A stretch of DNA of 64,000 nt from an uncultured Pseudomonadales bacterium (GTDB taxonomy: Bacteria; Pseudomonadota; Gammaproteobacteria; Pseudomonadales; Porticoccaceae), in NCBI GenBank assembly GCA_943846685.1, contig OX044363.1, positions 496,001-560,000 of the forward strand. The letters run 5' to 3'. Below the pieces are notes generated by a model that did not search any database, was not told the origin of the DNA, and saw only the letters and a program-made list of their open reading frames with translations. Position 1 is the first letter of the stretch, and every line of letters begins with the position of its first letter. A program made the position numbers and the translations under genes. Shown here piece after piece: positions 37,563-47,758 of the stretch.

Positions 37563-38090
37563 GTGGCGAAGGATATATTTTCAGTAATAAGCAACGTTGT
37601 TAGCCGTTTTGGTCAGTCGACCTATGGCTTGCCGGCGCAGAAGGAGATTGTTGAGACCCGCAAGCTGGTGGGTTTCTCTGTGCTTGGCGACAACTATGTG
37701 ATGCCACTTAATGAGCTTAGCGAAGTGTTGGACGTACCCGAATGCACCAAGTTGCCGAGAGTGAAATCATGGGTTCGCGGGCTAGCCAATGTTCGCGGGC
37801 GACTGTTACCTATTATCGACCTTGCTGATTTTCTCGGCGGTTCGCTGGCCGGTTCGGTTCGGGATAGGCGAGTGCTAGTGTTGGATATGGATGGCATCTA
37901 TGTCGGTCTGATTGTCGACGCGGTTCAGGGGATTAAATCTCTGGCGGTAGACAGTTATAGAGAGTCCCGCAATAACGGCCCTCTGGTTCATTTTATCGAC
38001 GGTAGTTTTACCGAAGAAAATCAAGACACACCACTTTTTTGCGCCCATAAGCTGATTGAGGACAGTCAGTTTATGAGTGTTTCGGTCTAG
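37563..38090 (+). CDS. pilI: CheW-like adaptor PilI
   Basis: 175-residue CheW domain protein coupling receptor PilJ to kinase ChpA. The CheW core is visible: [57 protein letters not shown] and [11 protein letters not shown]. It starts with GTG; GGGAAG lies just upstream. It follows pilH by 11 bases. Confidence 0.95.
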   Translation: MAKDIFSVISNVVSRFGQSTYGLPAQKEIVETRKLVGFSVLGDNYVMPLNELSEVLDVPECTKLPRVKSWVRGLANVRGRLLPIIDLADFLGGSLAGSVRDRRVLVLDMDGIYVGLIVDAVQGIKSLAVDSYRESRNNGPLVHFIDGSFTEENQDTPLFCAHKLIEDSQFMSVSV

Positions 38091-38151
38091 AGGGATTGAT
38101 TGCCGAAATACTCGACAAATAAAGCAATACAGAATCAATCTGGAGGATTAT

Positions 38152-40521
38152 ATGAAAGGAAACACCGGGAAAGGATCAGCGTTCCGCACATTAATTATTG
38201 TCTTGGGTATAGCCTGCATACTGGTTGGCACCTACAGCGCAATAGAGGTTAGCAGTCAGGTCAAAAATGACCAGAGCAATATTCAAAGTATTGCCAATCT
38301 GCGTGTTAATGCTCTGCGAATTACTCAGTTGGCGGAAGATGCCAGTGCTGCTAATGACGAGGCTTTCGATGCTCTCGGCAGACTTAACAGTCAAATGAAT
38401 GATGCCTGGCGACGGCTGCAAAAGCGTCTTTACGATCAGGGCGAAATCTCACGGCCACAGGTTCAATCGGTGGCCGATAGCTGGAGTACGGTAAGTGATC
38501 GATTAAAGCTCTTGGCTGATAACCGTGAAACGGTACTCTTTGTCTCGCAGGTTGCCATTGAGCTGAATGCGAAATTACCTCTGGTGCAGGATAACTCCGG
38601 TCAGGTGGTTGATGCGTTGATTACCCAGTCGGCGCCCGCCGGACAGATTGCGATTGCTCAGGAACAGCTGTGGCTAATTGAGCGCATCGGTCGAAATATT
38701 GACAAGATGATCTCCGGTAGCGGTGATGCCAATGTGGCTGCTGACCAGTTTAAGAGTGACTCGAATGTATTTCGCGACACCCTGGATTCGATGAAAAATG
38801 GCAACTTTATTCTCGGTATTACCAAGGTTACCGATAAGGAAGCGATCGCCAGCATTGATCAGATTCAGGCATCTTTCGATGTGGTTGCCAATGATATTGA
38901 TCGTATCTATAACTCCGCAGATGACCTCTCAGTTGCACGAATGTCCGCCGCTTCACTATTTGGTGATGTACCGGCGCTGCTGACCAAGTTTGATAAGTTG
39001 GATAACACAGTAGTAGATCTTAATACCGCTGGAAAACGAATATTTAATAACTTCACAACCCTGATGGCGGTGGCTGGATTTTTTGCCGCACTGGTTATGT
39101 TGGGGTTTATTAACTTCCGGGCGACAAGACGCAACCTTATAGAATCAGAGCAGATCAAAGATAAAAACCAGCAGGCTATTTTGCGATTGCTGGATGATAT
39201 TTCTGATCTCGCCGATGGTGATTTAACCGTCGAGGCAACGGTGACCGAAGACTTTACCGGAACCATTGCCGACTCGATTAACTTTGCGATTGCCGAGCTG
39301 AGAAGTCTGGTAGAAAACGTCGCCAGTTCATCCGGCAAGGTAACCAGTTCTGCCGATGCGACAAGGGCAACGTCACTGCAGCTGGCCGAGAGTGCTGAGC
39401 ATCAGGCGCAAGAGATTGCCGGAGCATCAGCGGCGATTAATGAAATGGCTATAACCATTGACCAGGTTTCTTCCAACTCCTCAGAGTCGGCGGCGGTAGC
39501 AGAGCGCTCGGTATCCATTGCAAAAAATGGCGCACAGCTAGTGCGCAATACCATTGAGGGTATGGACACCATTCGCGAGCAGATTCAGGACACAGCAAAG
39601 CGAATTAAACGTCTCGGTGAAAGCTCACAGGAAATTGGCGATATAGTTTCGTTGATTAATGAGATTGCCGACCAGACCAATATTCTCGCACTTAACGCGG
39701 CCATTCAGGCAGCGATGGCCGGTGAAGCCGGACGGGGTTTCGCGGTTGTAGCGGATGAGGTTCAGCGACTTGCGGAACGCTCGGCCACAGCGACTAAACA
39801 GATTGCCGGCCTGGTAAAAACTATTCAAACGGATACCAATGAAGCGGTAAGTTCGATGGAGCAGACAACCGCAGAGGTGGTTAAAGGTGCTGAGCTGGCC
39901 AACAGTGCCGGTACGGCCCTGGAAGAAATTGAAAGTGTATCGACCAACCTGGCAGAGTTGATTCAGGATATTTCTGAGGCGGCAAAACATCAGGCCACCA
40001 CCTCAGCACATATTTCTAACACGATGAATGTTATTCAGGAAATTACCTCACAAACACTTTCAGGAACCAATGACACAGCGAACTCGATTGGTGAGTTGGC
40101 GGGCATGGCTGTTGAGATGAGAGACTCGGTGAGTGGTTTTATTCTGCCCGGCAAAAATACCGATGAAGAATTAAATGGAGAGCTCGATGAAGAGTTCTCC
40201 GATAGCGACGAGCCCGTTGCTATAGATGAATTGGATGATGGTTCACTGGGCGCGTTATTTGCTGTGGCAGAAACATCCGAGATGCCAAACACGCCAGAAA
40301 CTAAGGATGCCAGTGAAGCGGATGACTCGCCTGCAACCGATGAATTTATGGTCGAAGATAGTGAAGAGATGCTCGATATAGGTTTTGTGTCCCCCGCTGA
40401 TGCAGAGCCAGAAGTGGATGAAGAGCTGGAAGTGGATGAGGAAGAAAACCTCGAAGATCTGGAAGAATTTGAGGCAGAGATTGAAGCCATGCTGGCCGAG
40501 GGTGACGACAAGCGCAATTAG
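38152..40521 (+). CDS. pilJ: Methyl-accepting chemotaxis protein PilJ with an acidic C-terminal extension
   Basis: 789 residues from the ATG at 38152, preceded by CTGGAGGATTAT. Two transmembrane helices (about residues 12-32 and 305-325) bracket a periplasmic PilJ/NIT-type domain; a HAMP-like linker and a cytoplasmic signalling domain follow, with the hairpin tip [30 protein letters not shown]. PilJ senses surface contact or pilin and activates ChpA. After the signalling helix ([12 protein letters not shown]) there is a tail of about 120 residues very rich in Asp and Glu, ending before GDDKRN. P. aeruginosa PilJ is 682 residues and lacks this tail, which ends without a CheR-docking pentapeptide. 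Confidence 0.95.
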   Translation: MKGNTGKGSAFRTLIIVLGIACILVGTYSAIEVSSQVKNDQSNIQSIANLRVNALRITQLAEDASAANDEAFDALGRLNSQMNDAWRRLQKRLYDQGEISRPQVQSVADSWSTVSDRLKLLADNRETVLFVSQVAIELNAKLPLVQDNSGQVVDALITQSAPAGQIAIAQEQLWLIERIGRNIDKMISGSGDANVAADQFKSDSNVFRDTLDSMKNGNFILGITKVTDKEAIASIDQIQASFDVVANDIDRIYNSADDLSVARMSAASLFGDVPALLTKFDKLDNTVVDLNTAGKRIFNNFTTLMAVAGFFAALVMLGFINFRATRRNLIESEQIKDKNQQAILRLLDDISDLADGDLTVEATVTEDFTGTIADSINFAIAELRSLVENVASSSGKVTSSADATRATSLQLAESAEHQAQEIAGASAAINEMAITIDQVSSNSSESAAVAERSVSIAKNGAQLVRNTIEGMDTIREQIQDTAKRIKRLGESSQEIGDIVSLINEIADQTNILALNAAIQAAMAGEAGRGFAVVADEVQRLAERSATATKQIAGLVKTIQTDTNEAVSSMEQTTAEVVKGAELANSAGTALEEIESVSTNLAELIQDISEAAKHQATTSAHISNTMNVIQEITSQTLSGTNDTANSIGELAGMAVEMRDSVSGFILPGKNTDEELNGELDEEFSDSDEPVAIDELDDGSLGALFAVAETSEMPNTPETKDASEADDSPATDEFMVEDSEEMLDIGFVSPADAEPEVDEELEVDEEENLEDLEEFEAEIEAMLAEGDDKRN

Positions 40522-40547
40522 ATAACCGACGAGCATAGGATTGATCT

Positions 40548-41468
40548 GTGGCTAACAGAATGGAGAACGCAATCAGCCAGAAAAGTGATTTCGGTTATTT
40601 CGATGTCTGGAAAGCGACGATCGAAGAGCGCACCGGTGTGCAGATTACGCCGGATCGTGAAAGGGCGCTGGCACTGCTACTCGACCGCAGAATGAAGGAA
40701 CTGGATTCTGAGGATATAGATCAATATATGAGCGATGCTCTGGACGTAGCCAAAGGCGCGCAGGAGTGGAGTGGTCTTATCGACAGTTTGCTGGTTAAAG
40801 AAACCAGCTTTTTTCGCCACCGCCCATCGATGGATTATGTGCGCGCTTGGGTGAAGAGTGCAGTCAGAGATAAATCTTGCAATGAGCCCCTGTGGGTATG
40901 GAGTCTCGGATGCTCGACGGGTGAAGAGGCCTATTCGCTGGCGATAACCGTTGAGCAGGCAATGCAAGCCGAAGGGCTTGAGCCGCGCTATGGAATTATT
41001 GGCACAGATATCAGCCGCGAGGCGATTTTTCAGGCGCGCCGGGGTATCTATCGTGAGAGCAAAATGGCTTCTGTTGATCAGTCGGTTAACCGCGCCTATT
41101 TCGATCCGGTTGGAAAAGGGTTGTGGCGTGTAAAAGCGGATTTACGCCGTCGAGTCTGTTTTTTAACCAGCAATATACTCACGGATAAATCGCCCCTGAT
41201 AAGGCGTAAGATGCATTTGATCTACTGTCAGAATATGTTGGTCTATTTTCGTCGCTGGAAGCGTCGCGAAATTATTGGCCAGCTGACCAATCACTTAGAT
41301 GATCGGGGTTGTCTGATGCTCGGGTTAGGCGAGCTGAGTAACTGGCTGCCGTGCGGATTGACTCGAGTTACACAGCGCAATATTCAGGCCTATATCAAGG
41401 ATGAAAGAGCTGAGCAGAGAGTCGAACTGATAGATGAGCAAAGAGCTGAACAGGGAGAAACTCGATGA
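40548..41468 (+). CDS. pilK: CheR-type protein methyltransferase PilK
   Basis: 306 residues: N-terminal helical CheR_N region and a SAM-binding domain (LWVWSLGCSTGEEAYSLAITVEQ, IIGTDISREAIFQARRGIY, LIYCQNMLVYF). PilK methylates glutamates on PilJ for adaptation. The start is GTG; AGGA lies upstream. Its stop codon overlaps the chpA start (ATGA). Confidence 0.95.
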   Translation: MANRMENAISQKSDFGYFDVWKATIEERTGVQITPDRERALALLLDRRMKELDSEDIDQYMSDALDVAKGAQEWSGLIDSLLVKETSFFRHRPSMDYVRAWVKSAVRDKSCNEPLWVWSLGCSTGEEAYSLAITVEQAMQAEGLEPRYGIIGTDISREAIFQARRGIYRESKMASVDQSVNRAYFDPVGKGLWRVKADLRRRVCFLTSNILTDKSPLIRRKMHLIYCQNMLVYFRRWKRREIIGQLTNHLDDRGCLMLGLGELSNWLPCGLTRVTQRNIQAYIKDERAEQRVELIDEQRAEQGETR

Positions 41469-44400
41469 GCCAGTTTCAGGAACAGGGAATCCAGGAGGAA
41501 GGCGTGGAGGAAAAAGGCGTACAGGTAAAAAGTGTAAAAACTTTTACCGGACTTGAATGGCTGGTTGGCGAAATTGAGAATAGTCTGCAGTCGGCCTTCA
41601 ATGAACTGGAAGCCTTTACCCAAAACAACAGCGACGAAACTAAAATACGTTTCTGTCTGGGGCATCTTCACCAGATTGCCGGATCGTTTAAAATTCTTCA
41701 GTGCGAAGGCTGCACACTGCTTATCGAGGAGATGGAAGCACTCACGCAAAGTATTCTCGATAAGAAGATTTCTAATATCAATGAAGCCTGTGAAATTCTT
41801 GTTCAGGCGATTATCAAACTACCCATCTACCTCAGGCAAATACTCTCCAGCAGAGAGGATCATCCTGAAGCGCTAATTATATTGCTCAACGATTTAAGAG
41901 CCGCTCAGGGTCGAGCACTGGTCTCGGAAGGTGTTTTATTTTCACCGGATATAAGTTCTTTTGAAAATCAATCTCAACAGAGCCGCAACGCTAATCCCGC
42001 CGCCACCGCTGATTTGATAAAGCGCCTGCGTCAGGTTTATCAGCTGTCATTGATCAAACTGATTAAAGGCGAGGAAAAAAATAAAAATTGTGCCAACTTA
42101 ATAAAAGTTCTGCAGCGTATGCAGGAGTTATCAAAAGGCAGTTGGCGTGAAAATTTGTGGCGTATTGCCCGACAGATTTTAGGCTTGGTTTCATCTCGCG
42201 AGATCAACTTTAGTATCGCCCTGAAAAAACTTTTTCGTGCCTTGGATAGCCAGCTAAAAATACAGGCAAAAGAAGCAATCTCCGAAGAATCTGGCTCTGT
42301 AGAAACCAGTGGGGCAGATCTGGGGCTGTTAAAAAATCTGCTCTATTATCTGACCACAGCCGAACCCAATACCGAAGAGCTTAAGGCAATCTGGACTGAC
42401 TTCAATCTTGCCGGCGCTTTTCCTTCCGGTGTAGTCAATCCAGAGGGTGGGCGATTGATGCCGCAGTACGACCCTCAGGTTGTGCGTGCACTGGTTAGCG
42501 CGATCCAAGGGGAGCTTGCCAATGTACGATCAGCACTGGAACGCTTCTCCATCGAGGGCGGTCTCTCGGCGGACGATGTGCGCGACAGCCTGCCAGTATT
42601 GCTCAGTATGGCGGATTCTCTGGCTCTGGTAGGTCAGGGTAAATTACGTGATGCGATCAGTCAGATAGAGCAGAAGTTACGTCAGATTTTTACTGCAGAT
42701 GGTTCCGGAATTAATGATGCAGATGTTATTAATACAGTCCAGAGCCTTACAGAAGTTGAGCTGGCATTAAATGCCTGGGCGGCGCGACCCGATAAATTTT
42801 CCGGAAGTGTCGACCTAGATAGTCAGCAGAATCAATTCGAATTTAACAGTGCTAGCCAGGCGCTTTTAGCTGAATCTAGAACCGGTATTGAACGCATAAA
42901 AGAAGCGGTTGTTGAGTTTATAAACTCACAGTGGGATCTGCAGCTGCTGTCCAATGTGCCGGCAATGTTTCAAGAGCTGCAGGGCGCGCTAGATATTATT
43001 GGGCTGACCCGAGCTGCGTCGGTCATTGAGGGTTGTTCGAAGTATGTACAAGAGGTGCTGATCAATCAGGGTCGCGCCGTAGAGTGGCATGCATTAGATA
43101 CCTTTGCTGATGCGATCACCATTGTTGAATACTATCTTGAACAATTTAATAGCGATGCCGCGGACAAACAGGATGGTGTTTTAGCCGCAGCAGAGGAGAG
43201 TATTCTCGCACTGCTGGAAAGCCGTCCAGCTCAACCAGTAACGCTCGGCGATAAAGATCTCTATGTTGAACCGGAAGAAATTCTCGAAGAGCTTTCCGCG
43301 CTGCAAGACGATCAGGACGCTGATAAAAATAATCTTTCTATAAGTTTGGTAAGTACGGAGGACAGCCTTGAGCCGATAGACAGCCTTGAGCAGGTAGACA
43401 GCCCTGAGCTAATTAACAGCCCTGAACAGGCTGAACAACGGCAGGACCCTGCAGCAACAAGCGAAGAAGAACAGGACTTTGATGATGAAATTATTGAAAT
43501 CTTTATCGAAGAGGCCGAAGAAGTTTTAGAAGGTCTCAATACTCTATTGCCTGAATGGAAAGACCAACCCCAATCAAAAGATCAGCTCGCCGTCGTTCGC
43601 CGTGCCTTCCACACCCTCAAGGGCAGCGGACGTATGGTCGGCGCCGAGGATATTGGTGAGCTAGCATGGTCGATTGAGGATATGCTCAACCGAGTTCTCG
43701 ATGGGCGCATCAACTGCACCACGCCAATGGTCGAGCTGGCGGAGCAGACGATTCAGCGAATGCCATTATTAATTGCCGCCTTTGCTGAAAGGCTTCCAAC
43801 CCCAACGCCGGAAATTAGCCGCACCATTATTGAAAGCGCAGAGCGTCTGGCTAAAGGTGAGGCCTTGGATGAGCAGCCCCAGAAGCAGCAGCTACCTGAC
43901 GAGATTGAACCACTAGAGACTGATCCAGAGTCAGTAGAGATAGCAGAGGCAGAAAGTTCTGAATTAGAGGGTTTTGAATTAGAGAGTTCTGAAGTAGAGA
44001 GTTCTGAAGTAGAGAGTTCTGAAGTAGAGAGTTCTGAAGTAGAAGCTCCTGAACTAGAGTCTCTTGAATTAGGCGCTCCTGAGTTAGAAGCTGCCACAAC
44101 GTCCCCCGAAGAAGAGGCTGGGGAGCGAGAGCCAGAGGCGGAAACTGAAGTTAAAGAGATAGAGAGCCCCGCTGAGAGCCTGGAAATCGCCGAGCCAGAA
44201 ATAGAAGAGGTTGATGATGGGGTGTCTGAAGAGCAGGAACACGAGGCAATCCTGTTAGAAATTTTTGTGAACGAAGCTCAGGGGCATTTAAAAACCATTG
44301 ATGACTTTGTTACGACAACGCGAAGCATGGCGCCACTTTATAAAGCGCCGCCACTATCCCTGCAGAGAGCGCTGCACACCTTAAAGGGCACCGCAGAGAT

Positions 44401-47400
44401 GGCGGACTTCTCCGAGCTCGGCCAGCTGGTCGCGCCCCTAGAAGAATTTATCAAAGAGCTCCATCATCACCAGATTTGTCTCGACGAAGATATTGTTCAT
44501 CTTGTCGAAGATGCAGCCGCGTTTTTCCGTAGCACATTAACTATGATGACCGGCGGCGATGCCGTTCCCCAAGAGGGCTTGCCGATGTTTCGTGCTCGCC
44601 TTGCAGAATTGCGTGAAAAAGCCGTGGGCCACCTGCTTAATCGAGGCGACAGTGAAAGCAGTAGTAAAGATTTCTCTGCAGTCAAAAAGCTTATGGCCGA
44701 GGGCCTGTTATCACTGCAGAACTACCCGCAATTCTATGCTCATCTACAGCATCAAACCGCACCCCCACGAGTAGTTTTTTACGAACTGCTCAGTGACCTC
44801 AACGAGATTGGCAGCAAGTTAAAAGATGCTGATATAGAGCCGATTCTCGAGCTGTCGGAAATAATGGCCGAGATCTATGAGTTACTTCAAAGTATAGGTC
44901 AGGCACCTGCTCAGCAAGTTACTGAGGTAATGCAGGCCAACCATGAAACACTGCTAAATCTATTTGATATGCTCGCCGCGGATCAGGAACTAAATGGTCT
45001 TGAAGAAGCGCAAAAGGCCGACTTATTGGCGGTCAAAGAACAGCTCTCTGAACAGTTGGCAGAAAAGCAGAAACTCGATCTTGAACAGCTTGAGCGTGAT
45101 AAAGAGCTTGAGCGGGAGCGCGTAGCTGAGGAGCAGATCAGAAAGGATCAAGAGGCAGCGGACAAACAGCAACTCATTATTGAAGAGCAGTCGAGCGAAG
45201 ATCAGCCGCCAGAATCTGATCTGACTGAAAAGGATTCTGATGAGCCTGTTATTAATGAAGAGCAAGCTGAAATATCTGAGGCTGACTTAGTCGATAAAGA
45301 GCTAGAAGAAGGCTTGGAAAAAGAGTCGCAACAAGAGCCAGATCAGAAGCCTGCCGAGGAACGTTCAGCGTCGATAATTGATGCTGAGCTGGACCAAGAG
45401 ATTGTCGGCGTCTTTGTTGAAGAGGCCGATGATATTGTTAGTAGTATTGAGGAATCAGTGCTGGCCTGGCAATCTAATCCCGCGCAAGTGGAGCTTGCCG
45501 ACCGCATAAAGCGTGACCTGCACACCTTAAAAGGGGGTGCGCGAATGGCTGGGTTCAATGCCCTCGGTGAGCTAGCTCATGCCATAGAATCCCTGATCGA
45601 CGAGACCAAAAAGCACAATAAAAAATTCTTTAAAGCAATGATATCGCATCAGGAAAGGCTAGTAAGTGCTTACGATATTGTTCGTCAAATCGCTCATGGG
45701 GGTGATATCAATGCCCTTCGTCAGAAGATGGAAGCCCTTGAAACAGAAGTTATACCGCCGGACGCTAAAGAGCAGGAGCCTTCTTCAGGCTCGATCGAAT
45801 CTCCAACTCCAGTTCCGGAAGATACTTCCTTAATAAAGCCACAGCAAGATCAAACTCGAGAGCCCGCCGGACAACAATTTTCGGTTAAGGGCGAGATTAA
45901 GGAAGTTGTTCGAATCGGTGCTGAGGTTCTGGATACTTTAGTCAATCTATCCGGTGAAAATATAATTTTCCGTGGTCGTATCGAAGAGCAAGTCAGTGAG
46001 TTTAATCAGTTCCTCGATGAAATGGATGCCACAGTAGTGCGACTGCAAGAGCAGGTCAGACGTTTAGGCACAGAGACCGAAGCGCAGATCGATTATCGCC
46101 GTGAGCAGATTGAAGCCTCAGGAGAAGCGGACAGTTTTGATCCGCTGGAAATGGATCGCTATTCCCATCTGCAACAATTGACCGGCTCGCTGATGGAGTC
46201 CGCCTCAGATTTACACGATCTTAAAGAAACCCTTAATGAAAGGCTGGTCGGCACCGAAACCCTGCTTTTGCATCAATCGCGAATTAACACCGATCTGCAA
46301 GAGGGGTTGATGAAAACTCGGATGGTGCCATTTGCACGAATTGTTCCCCGCCTGCGAAGAATAGTTCGGCAGGTCGGGCTTGAGTTGGGTAAAAAAGTTG
46401 AACTGCGCATGGACAGTATCCACGGCGAAATGGACAGGTCCGTTCTCGATCGTATGGTGGCGCCCCTCGAGCATATGATTCGCAATGCCGTTGATCATGG
46501 TATTGAATCCGAAGAGCAGCGCAAAGAAGCGGGCAAACCGGCCACCGGCAGTATTGCTATAACCACCTATAGGCAGGGTGGCGATATCGTTATCCATCTG
46601 GCCGACGACGGCCGCGGCCTAGATGTGGAGCGTATCCGTCAAATAGCCCTAGAGAAAGAGTTGATCAGCGCAGATGCTGCGCTGTCGGAACATGAAATTG
46701 CACAGTTTATTTTCCATCCGGGATTCTCGACATCCGACTCGGTTAGCCAGATATCCGGACGTGGTGTCGGCATGGATGTGGTTAACAGTGAAGTGCGCCA
46801 GTGCGGGGGCAGTGTGGAAATTGAGACCTCTGCCGGACAGGGAACTCAGTTCACGATTGTCTTGCCCTTTACCCTGTCGGTTAACCGCGCCCTGATGATC
46901 AATGTTACCGGTGATCACTACGCACTGTCTCTGAACTCAATTGATGGCGTGCATTTTATGTCCTCCAGCGCCATAGATACCGCGCTGGAAAATGGCGGCA
47001 CTATTAGCTATGCCGGCAGTCAGTACGAGCTCTGTTATCTGGGTACGCTGCTCAATCCAGAAGTTACCCGGCGTTCGGATAATCTGGATGTGGATACGGC
47101 ACTGGTTTTATTCCACTCCGACAATCGCCGCTTTGCGGTTCAGGTTGATGAAATTGTTGGCACCAAAGAAATTGTTGTGAAAACCCTTGGCCCGCAGTTC
47201 TCCGGCGTTCCGGGACTCGGGGGTGCGACGATTCTCAGCGATGGTCAGGTGGTGGTGATTATCGATCTCAATGAGTTGGCCAGAGTTGCGATTGTTGACT
47301 TACCCCGTGTCACTCAGGGAGATAAGGCAGCCAGTGAGCTGAACCCGTCCTCCAATTCAGCAGTTTCCATAGATATTGCTCCCTGCGTATTGGTCGTCGA

Positions 47401-47749
47401 TGACTCGGTAACAGTGAGGAAGGTGACCAGTCGTATTCTACGTCGCCAGGGATACCGAGTGCTGACCGCCAAAGACGGTATTGAAGCGCTTAAAAGTATG
47501 CAGGATGAAATACCCGCAGTGATTTTATTGGATATTGAAATGCCGCGGATGGACGGCTTTGAAGTGGCAACACGGGTTAGAGCCAGTCAGAATTTAAAGC
47601 AGATTCCGATAATAATGATTACCTCAAGAACCGGAGATAAGCACCGTCAGCGAGCCATGGAACTGGGCGTCGACCATTATATGGGCAAGCCCTATCAGGA
47701 AGAACATTTGCTGGAGACCCTCAATCAACTGTTAACCGTAGAGAATTGA
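41465..47749 (+). CDS. chpA: Hybrid chemosensory histidine kinase ChpA (CheA-type)
   Basis: 2094 residues. An N-terminal degenerate HPt (His69 in LHQIAG, lacking the usual Lys) is followed by three canonical HPt domains with HTLKG at His716, His971 and His1353, separated by acidic linkers. Next come the CheA dimerisation region (about 1480-1630), the HATPase domain with the N-box LEHMIRNAVDHGIE (Asn1674), the CheW-like domain, and a C-terminal receiver with phosphoacceptor Asp2023 in VILLDIEMPRMDGFEV. It phosphorylates PilG and PilH. P. aeruginosa ChpA is about 2470 residues with eight phosphotransfer domains, so this one has fewer clear sites. Pentapeptide repeats fill the linker near residues 832-876. 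Confidence 0.96.
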   Translation: MSQFQEQGIQEEGVEEKGVQVKSVKTFTGLEWLVGEIENSLQSAFNELEAFTQNNSDETKIRFCLGHLHQIAGSFKILQCEGCTLLIEEMEALTQSILDKKISNINEACEILVQAIIKLPIYLRQILSSREDHPEALIILLNDLRAAQGRALVSEGVLFSPDISSFENQSQQSRNANPAATADLIKRLRQVYQLSLIKLIKGEEKNKNCANLIKVLQRMQELSKGSWRENLWRIARQILGLVSSREINFSIALKKLFRALDSQLKIQAKEAISEESGSVETSGADLGLLKNLLYYLTTAEPNTEELKAIWTDFNLAGAFPSGVVNPEGGRLMPQYDPQVVRALVSAIQGELANVRSALERFSIEGGLSADDVRDSLPVLLSMADSLALVGQGKLRDAISQIEQKLRQIFTADGSGINDADVINTVQSLTEVELALNAWAARPDKFSGSVDLDSQQNQFEFNSASQALLAESRTGIERIKEAVVEFINSQWDLQLLSNVPAMFQELQGALDIIGLTRAASVIEGCSKYVQEVLINQGRAVEWHALDTFADAITIVEYYLEQFNSDAADKQDGVLAAAEESILALLESRPAQPVTLGDKDLYVEPEEILEELSALQDDQDADKNNLSISLVSTEDSLEPIDSLEQVDSPELINSPEQAEQRQDPAATSEEEQDFDDEIIEIFIEEAEEVLEGLNTLLPEWKDQPQSKDQLAVVRRAFHTLKGSGRMVGAEDIGELAWSIEDMLNRVLDGRINCTTPMVELAEQTIQRMPLLIAAFAERLPTPTPEISRTIIESAERLAKGEALDEQPQKQQLPDEIEPLETDPESVEIAEAESSELEGFELESSEVESSEVESSEVESSEVEAPELESLELGAPELEAATTSPEEEAGEREPEAETEVKEIESPAESLEIAEPEIEEVDDGVSEEQEHEAILLEIFVNEAQGHLKTIDDFVTTTRSMAPLYKAPPLSLQRALHTLKGTAEMADFSELGQLVAPLEEFIKELHHHQICLDEDIVHLVEDAAAFFRSTLTMMTGGDAVPQEGLPMFRARLAELREKAVGHLLNRGDSESSSKDFSAVKKLMAEGLLSLQNYPQFYAHLQHQTAPPRVVFYELLSDLNEIGSKLKDADIEPILELSEIMAEIYELLQSIGQAPAQQVTEVMQANHETLLNLFDMLAADQELNGLEEAQKADLLAVKEQLSEQLAEKQKLDLEQLERDKELERERVAEEQIRKDQEAADKQQLIIEEQSSEDQPPESDLTEKDSDEPVINEEQAEISEADLVDKELEEGLEKESQQEPDQKPAEERSASIIDAELDQEIVGVFVEEADDIVSSIEESVLAWQSNPAQVELADRIKRDLHTLKGGARMAGFNALGELAHAIESLIDETKKHNKKFFKAMISHQERLVSAYDIVRQIAHGGDINALRQKMEALETEVIPPDAKEQEPSSGSIESPTPVPEDTSLIKPQQDQTREPAGQQFSVKGEIKEVVRIGAEVLDTLVNLSGENIIFRGRIEEQVSEFNQFLDEMDATVVRLQEQVRRLGTETEAQIDYRREQIEASGEADSFDPLEMDRYSHLQQLTGSLMESASDLHDLKETLNERLVGTETLLLHQSRINTDLQEGLMKTRMVPFARIVPRLRRIVRQVGLELGKKVELRMDSIHGEMDRSVLDRMVAPLEHMIRNAVDHGIESEEQRKEAGKPATGSIAITTYRQGGDIVIHLADDGRGLDVERIRQIALEKELISADAALSEHEIAQFIFHPGFSTSDSVSQISGRGVGMDVVNSEVRQCGGSVEIETSAGQGTQFTIVLPFTLSVNRALMINVTGDHYALSLNSIDGVHFMSSSAIDTALENGGTISYAGSQYELCYLGTLLNPEVTRRSDNLDVDTALVLFHSDNRRFAVQVDEIVGTKEIVVKTLGPQFSGVPGLGGATILSDGQVVVIIDLNELARVAIVDLPRVTQGDKAASELNPSSNSAVSIDIAPCVLVVDDSVTVRKVTSRILRRQGYRVLTAKDGIEALKSMQDEIPAVILLDIEMPRMDGFEVATRVRASQNLKQIPIIMITSRTGDKHRQRAMELGVDHYMGKPYQEEHLLETLNQLLTVEN
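43369..43437 (+). repeat. 18-bp imperfect repeats in chpA
   Basis: About four consecutive six-codon units coding for S-[LP]-E-x-[IVA]-[DNE] (SLEPID, SLEQVD, SPELIN, SPEQAE) in the acidic linker before the first canonical HPt domain. Confidence 0.75.
43958..44092 (+). repeat. 15-bp tandem repeat in chpA coding nine acidic pentapeptides
   Basis: Nine in-frame 15-bp units encode SELEG, FELES, SEVES (three times), SEVEA, PELES, LELGA and PELEA. The four central units are nearly identical at DNA level (TCTGAAGTAGAGAGT), a signature of recent slippage expansion. The repeat is in the linker between HPt domains at His716 and His971. Confidence 0.9.
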
Positions 47750-47758
47750 TTACAAAAT

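Noticed and set aside
40035-40517. 160-residue minus-strand Ser-rich ORF opposite the PilJ tail
   Set aside because: It is the antisense shadow of GAA/GAT-rich codons in the acidic tail; no ribosome site and low-complexity composition. Similar Ser/Leu-rich shadows lie opposite the chpA repeats (43753-44099).
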